From Tigriopus japonicus (taxonomy: Eukaryota; Arthropoda; Copepoda; Harpacticoida; Harpacticidae), in the NCBI GenBank assembly GCA_010645155.1, contig CM021320.1, forward strand, positions 6,023,247 to 6,087,246: a DNA stretch of 64,000 nucleotides, given 5' to 3'. A program made the translations under genes and the position numbers. Each line of letters opens with the position of its first letter. Positions within the stretch are counted from its first letter, which is position 1. This document shows, one piece after another, positions 1-13,076 of this stretch. The notes beneath the pieces were generated by a model. The model was not told the DNA's origin. It saw nothing but the letters and a program-made list of their open reading frames with translations, and made no database searches.

Positions 1-762
1 GTGGTTAAAGCGGGGTCTGTTTCCTCCACTTCCTCTGGGTCTTCAGCTGCAGCCCAGTCAACCACAGGTGTTTCCACCACAAGAACCCCGCAATCAAGCC
101 CTGGGGTGTCTGATCGCGAAGAAAACACCCTGACCCCACCCACTACGCCACTCCATGCCACGTCCCCACCCTTTGATAGAACGCGGGATAGGCATGCCCG
201 TCCATCTTTTTTGAACGGAGGAGTAGTCTCTTCCATCGGAAGCATGGGTTCTGCCCTAGCAGCATCGACCAATGGAGTCGCCCATCAATTTAGTGAGTTC
301 AATGGATCCCACGGGTCTTCCATTTCAACTGACGCGTACTGGTCGGGTCATAACCATGGTACCAACCGCGGGTCCATGTTTCATTCTGCTAGCCCAGGAT
401 CTCATGGTACGCCTTCTCCACACAGTAGTCCATCCATTCCCGTTACTGCCAATGCGAACTGTTCAAACTTGAACGAGTTTGTCAACCCCGAAGAAACTCC
501 TTCGTTTATGAGCGGAAGTTCCGTTGTGGCGGGACGACCGTCAGGTGGAACCACATACCCTCAATACTTCGGCATGTACTACCATCATTCGCATGCCATG
601 CCACATCACGGCTCCTATGTCGCCACGTCTTCAACGTCTCCCTCGTCTTACCAACATCAATTCAACCCTCAACGATCTGCCAACACCTCATCATCATCAT
701 CTGGCCACCCTGAGCAGCCTCATCCCGCTATGCCTGGAAATCCGTGGGTTAATATTCAATGA
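1..762 (+). CDS. Last coding exon of a Ser/Thr/His-rich, transcription-factor-like protein (5' end outside window)
   Basis: The frame is open from the first base to a TGA ending at 762 and gives 253 residues. The first codon is GTG, so this is not the true start; the exon continues upstream or is entered by splicing. The sequence is low in complexity: Ser/Thr/Pro-rich runs, many SP and TP steps, then a Tyr/His-rich patch (PQYFGMYYHHSHAMPHHGSY) and a short C-terminus ending NPWVNIQ. No folded domain is visible. Such tails are typical of activation or repression regions following the DNA-binding domain of developmental transcription factors, but the family cannot be named from this part. Composition is clearly more GC-rich than the DNA after 800, and an AATAAA lies 43 bases past the stop, so a real terminal exon is likely. 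Confidence 0.72.
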   Translation: MVKAGSVSSTSSGSSAAAQSTTGVSTTRTPQSSPGVSDREENTLTPPTTPLHATSPPFDRTRDRHARPSFLNGGVVSSIGSMGSALAASTNGVAHQFSEFNGSHGSSISTDAYWSGHNHGTNRGSMFHSASPGSHGTPSPHSSPSIPVTANANCSNLNEFVNPEETPSFMSGSSVVAGRPSGGTTYPQYFGMYYHHSHAMPHHGSYVATSSTSPSSYQHQFNPQRSANTSSSSSGHPEQPHPAMPGNPWVNIQ

Positions 763-804
763 CATGATCAGATTTGTTTTCAAAGTACTACTCTAGAATC
801 ACAG

Positions 805-810
805 AATAAA
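805..810 (+). promoter_or_regulatory. Polyadenylation signal AATAAA
   Basis: A canonical AATAAA lies 43 bases after the stop codon of the exon ending at 762, in the right orientation for its 3' end. It implies a very short 3' UTR. Confidence 0.55.
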
Positions 811-3800
811 CACGATAGTATGAGTAATTCCAAACAATTCCTTGAAGTCTTCTTTGGTGACGAGTGTCATAAAATCAGCTTTCACAATGATCTCAGAAAT
901 TAAAACTTATCATAACATCACTATGAAAGCCGGTTTCAATCTTGACACGAGGTGATGTTCTTGAGTTTCCCTTCTTGGCGAGTGGCTTTGGGTTGCAACC
1001 TGGATTTCTATGGCAAAAATTCATTTCCCCCATCCCTTTTCCCTACGCTAGAAGTCAATCGGCGGTGAATCGCCGTATCCATGTTGCTTATTTGTAGAAG
1101 AGACACTGTTTATGATGCTTTGGAAGTCTGCTCGAAGCCAAACCTTTGGTGGCGATCATCATCAGCATCATCGTCTCCTTAGTTACTAACACGCCTATTG
1201 AGGAGGGATCCAGTGAAGTGGACCCGAGCAGGGGGTCTCGAGCCTTGGCCTGCAATGTCATGCAGAGACCAGAAGACTTGCCGACAAAAACAGTCCTGAA
1301 AATAGCTTGAGACATGAGAAACAAACATATACCCTGAAGCAGTAAATCCGCCACAACTTTGGGAGTCATGAGTTCAAGCTGACAAGTCATGACAAACAGT
1401 AAAATGTGTAAGGAATCCCTCCAGGATTCACGGTTTGGTGGGCACGGTTCAAAAATTACGCACCCCTAACTCGGAGCCACCGAAATTCGGCAAGATGTCT
1501 TTCTTTCTAAAGCGAGAAATTTGAGGGAATGCAGGGGCGGAACAGCGAAATAAAATGAGAATATTCGAAAGTATTTAGTCATCCCGAAGACCTCGGCGAT
1601 GTTTATCTCACTAGGCACGAGACTCTTCGAAGTGAAGAACAAACGACCTGGCCAGAAACAGATGTGCTGCAATCTTGACAGAACATCCTGAAGAATGGGG
1701 GGCCAATCTGTCAAAGACAACTGCCAAAACGTGGTGCAATTGTCCATGAGAAGAGGAGCAACTAATAAGCCTAAGGGGGATTTCGTTAGTCCTCTTAAAC
1801 TTTGAGGCCGAGCTGCTTTTTGCCTTTTTGCTGTGGTTGGGACTGGGTTGAGCCAGGCATTTGATGGTACCTACTTGCAGACAGATCACACATGTTCGTA
1901 GTTTCAAGAAGACTGTTGTGTCAGATGATATCATCGTCGATTTACTACCAACTCTGTGTGGGTCTTCACTTTAGAAAATGGGCTTTAATCATGGAAGTCG
2001 TTGATGATCAACTCTCGGCGTCAGGTTTAAGTGAACAGAATCATCTGAGTAAATACTCTTTGGGTGGGAAGTTGCATTCATTTCAAAGAACATACCAAAC
2101 ACTAACTCACTGACTCCCATGTGTGAGGCCAGGAAATTTCCTTATCAAGAATTCAAAACAAAAAGGGTGGCAAAGGCGATTCCATTACCTTGTGCAAACA
2201 TCAGAGTTGACAGCTCTTCGAAAGAACCACAATACACACTTCCACACACATTCAAAAAAAGAGGTCAAAGCTAGCCACTCTACCAAACCTCTTGAGGGTC
2301 GGCATCAAAGTTAAGAGGAATTGAAGAGCTTCCCCAATCAAAAATACGAAGAATGCGTCTGGCATGCCGTTTGAATTTACCGGGTTTAGGTTCGCCGCTC
2401 GTTTCTCGATTACGAAAACAAAAAATGCAGCTGCTGACACTCGCTTCATGTGCAGTGTTCGACAAACGACATGCCACAGGAATTCTTCTTGCCTACAAGA
2501 GAAGTTGGGGTCATTTCCAGAATTAGCGCCAATGATCTCGGAAGCGGCAGGAAGTTCCAAGATCGTTTTTGACAAACTACCTCGTTCCGGGTGGCCGGAC
2601 TTGCAAGAGAGCCGGCTTTTCTCAGTTGTTTCTGGGCTTGCCGCTGGAGATTCCGGTGGTGTTCGCGTCGATCGTTCTGTGACTTAGAAGACGAATTCCC
2701 ATGGGGAGGACGAGGGGCAAATGGTGATGGCCAAAACAACGTCAACGATGAAGAAGAACGCAGCCAAATGATGGCCTCAAGGCTTTCGGAACAACCGGGA
2801 ACTGTTGAGTGGAGAATGAATGGTTAGTACATTGATGAATCTGTGACAAGACAAGGGGCTCTGGTAATGAAATATGGTACGTATTTAACGTTCGTGTATA
2901 ATTACGACCTTCTAGTTGGGGTTTTGATGGGAAATTTGGAACTTAGTGATGGTCACACACGATGGACAAGAATTTTGAGTGGTGGATCACTTTTCATTTA
3001 CCCCCTTGAAATGGAATGTTGTTCCCCCGTCATTGCGTCTAGTTTTAACATCAAACGCGTACGTACTCGGTTAAAATAGAACGGGGAGAGGCACGTGGAT
3101 GAAGAAGGTGAAGGTGTTGTTGCTCATGAAATTCAAGATCTCAAAAACATGTCAAGATTGGCTTGTTAGAAGTGTTCGTATCTTCAAACTCCATGTAAAT
3201 CCAATGGTATAGAATTAAGACCTGCTACATCATCCCACTCAAGGACGCAGCTTCTATTTTTCCACCTCAAACGAGTGTTGCTCAAACGTGTTTGTTGTAC
3301 GGACAAGGGGTCTTGTCCGACTATCATTAGCTCGTCACGTCCTCCGTCAACTTGAATTTTGGAATGATTTTCCAGTATTACTTCTAGAAATATCCGACTT
3401 TGCTCCTGTAGTTCAATAGGAGCGCACCAACAATTTTAACTGGGAACCGAACGGACGGCTTCTTGACGAAGTCCAAATATGCCAGACGTGAGCCATTATG
3501 AGCGGTTGTAAACACCCACTGAATGGCTGGAAAAATGGCTGAACAATGGGAAAATTTAGTGCATATTTTCCTAAGCCTAGGGTTTATTGGTGTCGGCTTC
3601 TGTGTACTAAATAAAGAGATTTGGAAGTGCACGACAACCGATAGCAGAGGCAACACCTGATCGGAATATCGTGAATTGGCGTGAAATCTCAATTTCTATC
3701 CCAAAGCTTGCTATTTCATTTTCGGACACCATGTCTGATACAATTTGGTCTGTTAAAAAGAGTCCTCATGTTAGATGAGATCAAACATGTTCCATGCTAA

Positions 3801-6800
3801 TCAGGCCCCCTTCTCGAATATGAGATCCGTGACAAGAGAACAAAAGGTACAAACCTCGTCATCACACCAGGTGAATGAATAGATGTTGTACTTGAAATCC
3901 GATCACCAGGGCCAACGGAGTTCATTTGCCATCACATGATAGTAATTTATTATCCCTACGAGGATCTTTTAAAGACCTGTTTTTTACCAGGGCGAGACCA
4001 AAAACATTTATAAAGCGTTCGCAATTTGAATTCTTTTCAAATATCTATACAAGAAAACAGAGATCTCCTCGAGTAATGGTATCAAGTACGAATGAGGTAC
4101 AAGTCTGGTAATACAACGCCACATGAAATCGAAAGAAGCCCCATTGCACAAGAGTGGATTATCAGGGTTCTATCTGAATCTGACAAAAGCTTCTTGGTAA
4201 TCCCATGGATTGAATCAAGTGTTCGATTGGCTAAGTGCCACGTGAAACTTCACTTTGAGGATGCAATCCTGTGGCCCAGGGGCCAAGGGCTATCCGATAA
4301 TGTAGGTTCGAATTCGAATGCTGCATTCGAACTACTGTTGCTGAAGTACATTTTGCTTGACCTCTGCAAGTTTCCATTGGTTGGGAAGACCGCCCTGTTG
4401 GAACAAACCTGTTCAGGTTTGAATATGTATTGCTAACACCTAACTGGAGGAGTGGTCCATGTTCATTTGAGTAGATATTGAAAGTGCAAAGGGGGGGGGG
4501 CAGACAGGTTCTGTTACTTTACCTCATGAATCGGAGACGGCCTTTGAATGGGTATCAATGTGGATATTGGGCTTCTGCCCCAAGGTTGATGAACCTTGGA
4601 AGGACAAGCTGAAGAATCGCTGAAGGAACACCCAAGGAATCCCTAAGTCTCCATATCGTCATTTGAAAAGACGAGTCCAGCTTGTCCCCTGTTTGATCAC
4701 TCGAGGAAGGCCTAGGCTCACTATGCCATGGAGTGCTAGTCAAACGAACTGAGTATTCGTATGACGATCCTGCTGCTGGCCTACTCCCCGAACTACCTTT
4801 CAGGCCAGGATTCAACGTCGTTCAGCTATGAGCTGTACAAGTTGCTGCAATGCTGCAATAATAGCTCTATGGCTTGCCAAACTACATAAATATAAGTGAG
4901 TGAGTGTTTGTACGGGCCGTCATCACTTTTTGTGCTGAGCCAACCCATGAACACCATCACTATCACTGAGACAGTACTCGTAGCAGTACTCACATAGGCC
5001 GTGCAATGGCAGAACGAGGAGCTTGAGTGTAGACGTCATCTCTGAATGATTGAAACCCCCCTTCAATGATCGTCTGCCTTGCCAACACTCCTCTCAAGTC
5101 ACACATGTACTAAAAACAGGCACACTCACACACTCTTCTGCAAGTGCGAGTTGGCCAGGAAAAAGTCGGCAAACAGGCCTAGACACGTCTTTTGTCAGAT
5201 TTGCAGGCTTTCAACTAGCTGAGGACACCAGAGGGGGGCCATGAGGAGTGGTGGTGCCAGGAGGCCGACGAGAAGTGAGAACTAGAAAGAGAGAGCAACA
5301 GGCCTAACACCACGCAAGAGTTTTGCCACGTGAAAACGAGTGGGATCGACGCCATCTTGCGGCCCCGCTTTCGTCCCAAAGGAGAACTAGAGCTTACCAG
5401 AATGGCCTCTAGATGGCGCCATGATGATTTTGGCTGCTGTTTTGACAGCAAGCTGCGACAGACTGTGAACTTGGTCACCAATTGGGAAGCTTGTCCAATT
5501 CCAAGAGTCACTCTCTTGGAACTTAGGATTATTTCTACAAGCCTCTAGATTCTTACCAATAAACCAACAAAAAAGAGTTGGTTTCGGAGATTGGTAACAG
5601 GAGTTGATGTTTGTTCTGGCAGAGCCGAAAACCAAGCCTTGTAAGACACGAGAATGTGAGGAAACTTGATTGTTTCGCATATTTGATATCAAGCTCGGTT
5701 TCGGCACCACTCTAGCTCATTCTAGTTCTTTTCAATGCCAATTTTCTGTTGCAAGTTCTGCTAGTTATTTCACTACTTGAAGGGGGTTGGTTGCCTGTCT
5801 GTAGGAAAGGGAACCTGAAAGTCCAATCCTGGTGTAGAGAAAGTAGGAATAGATTGATTGAGGATAGGGCCGTACAATTAATGGATAGTATGAGAAAAAA
5901 CAATTACCTCCATCCCTTTCAGTGTTTGTGTGGGGGGTACTTGTCCATAGTTTTGGCTCATGCTGTCTTGGCAATCACCATATGACCGCATCCGATTCAC
6001 TTAATTCTCCATTGTGAAAAAGAGGCGTTTTCCACACAAAACTAGTTTGCTCGTAGTAGACGACTCTAGAGTCACCTCAAATTCTACGTGCAGAGAAAGA
6101 AGGAGAGAACGACGACTCATGAGCCAATGGCACCACCACAATAAGCCTCCTTGCTCGTTTGTATGACACCCACCCACCCACAAGAGCACCATCATGGACA
6201 GGATCAGGAAAGACTTGAAACCTTGTGGGAGAGGCGATACTTCAAACGACGATCCCAATGTTGCCTGTCGGGACTTGAATGAGTTCGGTAATTCACCAGT
6301 TTGGTCCAATCTACTCGGATGTCCTCCTTGCCAGGACTCAAAGAGTTATGGCTATTTTCTGCTCCTGACTTTTCCAACTGCTCTCAAAAAGCTCGGATGA
6401 TCAGCTGTTCTCTTACACGGGCGTTTGGCGATCGGCCATCCACATGGAAGAAAATACGAAGCACACGTTAGACGGTGGAATGGCCCACACAAGTGCCACC
6501 AACCGTTACAGACTTTGTTAGGCTTACTGGGAAGCCGGGTGGCCTTGTCCAACCTCTAAGAATAAGTGGAAAGCTAAGACTTGCAGAAAAAGCTTCACGA
6601 GCTTCTGAACACTAGCTTACAAATCTTCACTTGGCCAAAGTCTCGAGGACAGCTCAAAGGTCACATAATTCCTTCTCGGCCGCCAAAGTAGGTAACCCAC
6701 TACTCAGGAGTGAATGTGCAGTTAAAAATGTGCTGCACTTTTCAAGCCAGCCTGACCTTTTCTGACTAGGGCGAACGAAGGGGGCGCTTGGAACAAGGCG

Positions 6801-7660
6801 TTTACTACTTCTGACTTCAAAGTCCACATGGATGGGAAGAATCAGCTGAGGAGAATGCTGCTCTACGTACACCGAGGAGGAACGACGACCTCAAAATAAG
6901 TCTGCCATTCAAGGCGTTGTTGTTGTTGTGCTCTTGAAATCTCAATTGCTTACCTTTAAACATGGGGCAATCTTAGAGAAAGATGGATGAGAAATGGGCT
7001 GGGAGCCTTTTACCAATTGGTATGCATCAAATACTCACCCTCCTGTGGCAAGGTCATTGCTAACAGGATTCTCTTTTGATTTGAAGGAAAATAACCTCCG
7101 CAGTTAGACCAGAATAAAATCCAAAAATATCACCTTTAACTGATTTGATTTTTTTGAAGACTCAAGCACACAAACATGTTCGAGTATGAACTCCCATATT
7201 GAAGCTGGGTAGGAGTGAGTGTCGAGTAAGATCCTCTTCAGGTCTGAAAAGAGGACTTTAAACTGCCTGTTGCTTCCCCCCTATCGGTTTTCCGTGCCCT
7301 CTCTCCATTGGACAAACCCGCCTGATTCAACATGGTGGTGATCGGGCCATTGGGCCACCGCCTGAGGAGGACGAGGAGTTGCTGAGGTAGGAGATGGTGG
7401 TGCCCCTACAAATGGACAAGGCGGAGGAAAGAAGACTCTGCACTCAATCATGGATAGAAGAAAGAGTAAGTGCGAGCTGGAGAGGCTGGGACGGACGGCC
7501 TAAGCAATTCCACGAGATACTACAGTATGTGTGGATTTGTGTGTGAGTGGATGTGTGAGCAGCCTGAAGTTACCTCATTCAGTGTGCTGGCTGCAAGTGG
7601 TGGCCTAGCCAAAGAGGACGTGCATTGGAGGCAGCTAGAGGCCGGCAAACTATGATGGCC

Positions 7661-7698
7661 GTCGTCATCATCACCACCATCATCATCACCACCACCAC
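7661..7698. repeat. CAT/CAC trinucleotide-rich microsatellite
   Basis: The tract is built of GTC, ATC and ACC steps in tandem with small interruptions. The open frame that crosses it on the minus strand (Gly/Asp repeats) is a by-product of the repeat, not a gene. Confidence 0.7.
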
Positions 7699-8234
7699 AT
7701 TCCCCCCTGCCTGTGAATGTACAAAAGCAAGCATGATGTGAATTGCCGGACAGTAAGATCGTTCCCTTCAGCCCCACTTCGGCCATCATCTGGCCCAAAT
7801 GGAGGGTGTAGTAATGAAGGCAGAAAACTGGGAATGGCAAGAACACACTCACGCACATGGGAATGAGAAAACAGGCCCGGACTTTAACAGCACACACATG
7901 CATGTGGGATTGCAGGCACCAAACGAGACAAATGATACGGGCCTGTAGACTTGAGTACGCCCCAAATGGATCGAGATGAAGCACGGTAGGGAACGTGGAG
8001 AGTACAACAATATGACTTCACTCCGGGCTGCCTGGTGCCACCTTGGCAGAGACGGATCTTTGCACAGGAGGATCCGGGGAAACAACTATGTACTAGAAAC
8101 TGTACTCCTCACCTCGTCGTCCTCGTCAAAGCCCATGGAAATTCGAATACACGATGAGGGAAGAAAAAACAAAAATGCAAGAACATCTTGTCGTTTTCCT
8201 CCGGACCACGTTGGCTTGGTCGTGGATTCGGTAC

Positions 8235-8252
8235 TCGTCGTCGTCGTCGTCG
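8235..8252. repeat. (TCG)6 microsatellite
   Basis: Six perfect TCG units in non-coding DNA. Confidence 0.8.
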
Positions 8253-8939
8253 GGAAATCAAAGATCACACAACATGGAGGGAAATGAAGCCAGGGCATGC
8301 CGATCTACCACAATTCCGTACCAACAAATGACAACTGTCTGCTTAAACCATTGAGAGAAGAACTCTTCCGACAACTTTGCACTGTTAGTCATCCCGGGTG
8401 TACGTATTACTTACTGCCTACACTCTAGCCAGGTAAACCCCAAGAAAATGGCACCTGAAGTCTTATTGATATTTAGTTGAATACCCCTCTCCAACTTCAG
8501 CCAAGAATGCAGGGCTTTTACCTTCTCAAGAGCATGTTTTCTCTTGAAAATCGCCCCAAAGCCAACCCCCAAACTCAAGGAGGAAGTAACAGCTCACTCA
8601 TTTTTTTTTGCCAACCTTAAACTTTTTCCACCATCAGGTTGATCATGTGGTGATATAGTAGTGACGGTGGTGGTGTTGTAGTAGTTGTTGTTGGAGGAGG
8701 AGGTGGAAGTGGTGGTTTTGAAATAAATGTTGAAGCACACATGGAATGCTCTTCATAGGAGGGTAAAGCCCATACACAAGACTGATACATCTAACGGGGG
8801 AGAAGTTGTCTTTGTGGCATTCATTCTAATTTTTCCCTATTGGCGCTTTCCGCATGGGAAGTCACTGTTCAAATTGAGTGGAGGGAAAATTTGATATGTG
8901 GTTTAGCCACGGATTGAGAATCCCGGCGTTCAGGTTCCA

Positions 8940-8967
8940 ACTGGTTGTTTCTAAACAAACAACCAGT
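8940..8967. repeat. Perfect 11-bp stem hairpin
   Basis: ACTGGTTGTTT (8940-8950) and its exact reverse complement AAACAACCAGT (8957-8967) are separated by six bases. It lies in AT-rich DNA with no gene nearby. No target duplication or RNA gene feature accompanies it. Confidence 0.7.
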
Positions 8968-11900
8968 CTTCCATGCAAACAGATTTATAACAGAATAAGT
9001 AGTCCATAGTTCTGTGCAATATGTTAAAGATGAATGAGTCAATTTGATGAAGATTGAAGCTTACATGTGAAGTTGTATTTGGTGCAACACTTGTATGGTA
9101 ATCGCATTTACCTCAAAGCGGCCAACAACGTATGCTCGGCTATGATTTAAGAGAAGAACAAACACTACATCACTTAAAAGCCAAAGCCACGACAAAGCCA
9201 ACAAAATGCATTCAAGCCAGTCAGTTGATCAAGGGATCTTGTGCGATATTATTCAAAGCCCACATTGAACGCCTCTTTACTCGCCTCATTTTCAAAAACG
9301 TGTAGACATGGTTGTTAATGCTTGGCGTATTAATCAAAATCTTGATTGGGGGTGTAATTAGAATTGAAATTCCTACTTCCAACATGGCGAAGAAAACGCT
9401 TGGCAGGAGAAATTATTTCTAGCAAAGTAATGAAGCATTTGAGGCATTTTTCTCAAGTGCCTTCTCTTGTCTGAGAATAATCGTGGTCAGGACTAATTAA
9501 TCGTCGGCCATCATCTTTTCTAACTTTTGACGAGTTTGACATGCTCTTTTTCTTTTTAAGATGTAGTTAGTAGTCAGTTTTTGCATGACAAGAGGTCGTA
9601 AATCCACCTCATCTGACTTGGAAGTCTGACAATTAAGGGAAACATCAATAAAGACCATTTGTCTGCATTCCTCTACTTGGTTTCCTCCATCCACATTTCC
9701 TGTACAGATTCGACATCATTTATTCGTTTCTCCAGCTTGTGACTGGTTTTACCATCCAATCAAGTAGTCAAGTCGAAAGATCAAGAGAGGATTTAAAGGC
9801 AATAGTTAAAACTCTTCACAAAGAAATTTGTTCGTTTATCCAAGGATCAGTAGGGTCTTACGATTTCCTAGGTTTATCACACAAAAAAATATTCAAGCAA
9901 GGCACACATGGAAAATGAGCGCAAGTTTAGTTTTGTTCATGCTTTAAGTAACCAAAGAATCGCTTCATGACATTCTTTTAGTTAAGACTTAGAAAAGGAT
10001 CATAAGTTTCATGTTTGTTAAGAAGTCTGTTAACAGGAAAATAAACAGTCTATTATTAAGCAAGACTGAGAAGTTGACGTCGCTAATTAACGCTTTACGC
10101 GCAGTTGTGATTATTCAAAGTTATGATCTCTCTCTACTAAAGTAACATAGAAAAAAAAACAGATATGATCTTGCGCTTTATTAATCTTAATCATGAAGGA
10201 AAGACTAGAGCTCTATATTAGAAAGAGTACAATCATATCCAATGCCATTTCGTTAATTTGGCTCGCAACTGCTCGCCGTTCCCAAAAGGATGCACAAGTA
10301 CCCTCTAAGCTGAACAAATTTTCCAAAATATGAGACCAAGATAGCAACTGTTGAGAAACTGAAGGGCCTAGAACCTTAATGAAGGGATCCAAAATGACCT
10401 ATTAGTGTGTTTCAAATGATTCAAAGCTGAATATCCTGTAAAATTAGGTTTAAAACCTAAAAGACCGAGAGAAAAATGAATATCTCACCACTCATTCTGA
10501 GCCCAGTGAACAAACAAAGACTTGACTCAACATTTCAGGGTTGAAAGGTAAAGAAAGGAAAACTCAACATGCTCCTCTTTTTCAATATTCTATCTGACAC
10601 ATTTTTTATGGTAGGAGCCCTGATTGCGACCGTTTTCTCTGAAAAAAAGCATTGATCAGAATGAGGGGTGAGATGTTCATTTTTCTCTCGGTTGAAGTGG
10701 ATCAAAATTGCAACCAAAACAAGCTGCTGATGCAAGAGCATGGAGGAAACGAATGTTGCTCATGTCTTATCCCAAATATGGGTTTTGAAAATGAAACATA
10801 AGCCACAATTTCTTGTAATGATGGCAAGCTTTATTTTGTTATAAAATGAAGATGAAGGTGCTTAATTTAAGTCTTGAAAATTGCACTATTGCACAATTAC
10901 CCTATTGAGATTCATCAAATGAATACTATGTTCATGGTGACAAAATTTTAGGGCACCTAAATTCTACCGACTTGGTCTTGTCTCTTCATGATTTCTTCAT
11001 GACCTATGGAAATGGCCAATTTTAGAGAAGCAAAAATATTTTAGCCTGAAACAAAATGTACAAAATGCAAAATACCCAAGCAAGATGAAAAATATATTAG
11101 AACTAACTGTTCAGTTATCCCAAAGGGCATGAATGAGCTCATGAAAATCTCACAAATAATAGATAAATACTCAATTGAAAAGTGAAAACAATTTCAACAA
11201 ACAATCTTTGGAAGATATTGATGTTACCAAAAAATTGCTTGACATGGTGGATTTACCATTTTGCAAAAAAATACTTGTTCTTTTCTTTAAGTTTAATACT
11301 AGGTCACTGTTCTCTATTTCAAGTTCGTTTCTTGATGTCCATAGTCAAGATTTATTAGAGTAACCAGGACCAATTTATAACCTTCACCTAGCTTGAAATT
11401 GTCTTACAAAAAGACCCCCCCAATCTAAATAGAGGGGGTGTTTGTTAGCAGATCTACGTATTACATCCTCTCTCTCCAAATCTGTGATTGTTAGGGAATA
11501 GGGTTTCTGGATATTCGGCTGTCAGATTCCAATGAAAAGAGAGAAAAAAAGAATCCAAGTCGGATTCGAATTTATGACAGTTTTCTTTTTTCTCGTGGCA
11601 ACATTTTTCTGCCTTATAGAGTCTTCCAAAGCCAAAAAGGTGACTTTGACTGGTTACTGTGGCCAGTTTCTCTTCAAATCAACTGGTCTGCCGTCTCATG
11701 TCATTCTTACCCCCAGATCCAGATCTGAGAGCTATACAGGTCCAAGTTTAGTGGTAAGAACAGACTAAATGGATTCTAATTGGTTTTTCTGCCGAGTGAG
11801 TACCGTTGATGAGGCATTTTTTCCATCTGGATGGTGAACATCGTCCATTAGGGGAGGGATTTCCCCGACAAAAGAAACATGCAGTTATGTGTCTCACCGT

Positions 11901-12654
11901 CTCAGTTGGTACCCTCCTCATAGACCAGGCGTCTTATCTTCCTCATGAGCCTCCTGGAAAAAACGAGGCAAAAAAGCGTTCCCTTTTGTCAAGCTTTAAA
12001 TGCCGCCAGATGCACCGTGGCATGTCTTCAACTAGTCCACAATCCACATGTGAAGAACCATCTTCGAATCAGAGTTGTTAGAACTCTTTGACATAAAAGT
12101 CCTAGACAAAAATCTATGTAACCAGAAACGTTGTTTAATTGAAAAATATTGAAAGAGCGAGGCAAATCTCCTTCCATCAGTTTTGATGAACGAGCCCAAA
12201 TCAGGTGTCTAAACTTTGGTCAGGGGTGCATTCCTGAATTTCTCGACGCGGATGGAATGGGCCGCTGGCAAGATGATGGCTTTTGGCTGTGTCACTCTCA
12301 TCCCTGGCCAGAGAAAAGATAAGCCGACAGGTCTGTCTGATAACTCTGAGGGATGCCAGCAATGTGAGTTTAAGTTAGTCTTAGGAAATCGCGAAGGCAC
12401 GGCACTCTTGCCATCGTCGCCGTCGATCGTCGCATTCTTTGATGTGGCTGCACTGACTTGACCAAGGCCATAATATTAGCTTCTCTCCAAAAAAAACTCA
12501 AAAGTCATGCTTTTTTCCAATAGGATTCTCCAAACATAAAAAAATATGCAGTTTAAAAAAAATGTTGGGCAGGATCAATGATCCGGTTGAGCTATTCGAG
12601 TATTAAAGAATGCCTAATTTGCCAAAGCAAGCGGAAAAGTTGGTGCCTTATGAT

Positions 12655-13068
12655 TAGGGCTCGGATAAAGTTGCAACATTTTTTGCAATTTTATCCACAA
12701 CTCAATTCGCAAAATTGCAAAAAAAGTTGACGGTTTCTGAGCTAAAAATGAAACTTTTTTGACATTAAAATGTCAAATTTGACATCTCAATCTCAATTTT
12801 GGGTGAAAGTTTGTAAGTTTGTAATCCTATGTTTGTCTTTTCTTTAAAAATTGGCTTCCTTAGGAACACAGTTTTACTGTGCAAAAAATTATTATGTGCA
12901 AAAATATAAATTCTTTAAAAAACTGCAAAATTTTGTGTATAAATATATAATTTAAACATTTTCCCACAGAGTTTTGCGAAAAAAAGAAGTGTTGCTGAAT
13001 TTGACTAAAATGGCCAAGATTTGTAATTTTTGGTGCAAGGTGCACTTAACAACTTTGTCCGAGCCCTA
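12655..13068. mobile_element. Non-autonomous hAT-type element, 414 bp, with 8-bp target duplication
   Basis: The ends are inverted: TAGGGCTCGGATAAAGTTG on the left, and on the right the reverse complement of TAGGGCTCGGACAAAGTTG, one mismatch in 19. The flanks are CTTATGAT (12647-12654) and CTTATGAC (13069-13076), an 8-bp duplication with one difference. Eight-base duplications and YAGGG ends are characteristic of the hAT superfamily (Ac ends in a similar motif). The interior is AT-rich, has no transposase frame, and resembles sequence in the elements at 22.7 and 33.3 kb, so it is a MITE-like derivative moved by a transposase encoded elsewhere. Confidence 0.85.
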
Positions 13069-13076
13069 CTTATGAC

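Larger units (their letters stand above)
811..12646. other. Long stretch with no recognisable gene
   Basis: Many short frames occur on both strands, but none shows a protein family, biased composition or exons that can be joined. The part up to about 8.7 kb is of mixed composition with simple repeats: a CAT/CAC-rich tract near 7661-7698, six TCG units at 8235-8252, and a GT/GA-rich triplet tract around 8660-8715. A run of ten G occurs at 4491-4500. From about 9 kb the DNA becomes AT-rich. It could hold distal regulatory DNA or untranslated exons, which are not visible by eye. Confidence 0.5.

Noticed and set aside
7520..7984. 154-codon minus-strand frame
   Set aside because: It crosses a CAT/CAC microsatellite that suppresses stop codons; no family or domain is visible.
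11413..11445. CCCCCC...GGGGG hairpin resembling a terminator
   Set aside because: Eukaryotic context; short C and G runs, with no RNA gene in front.
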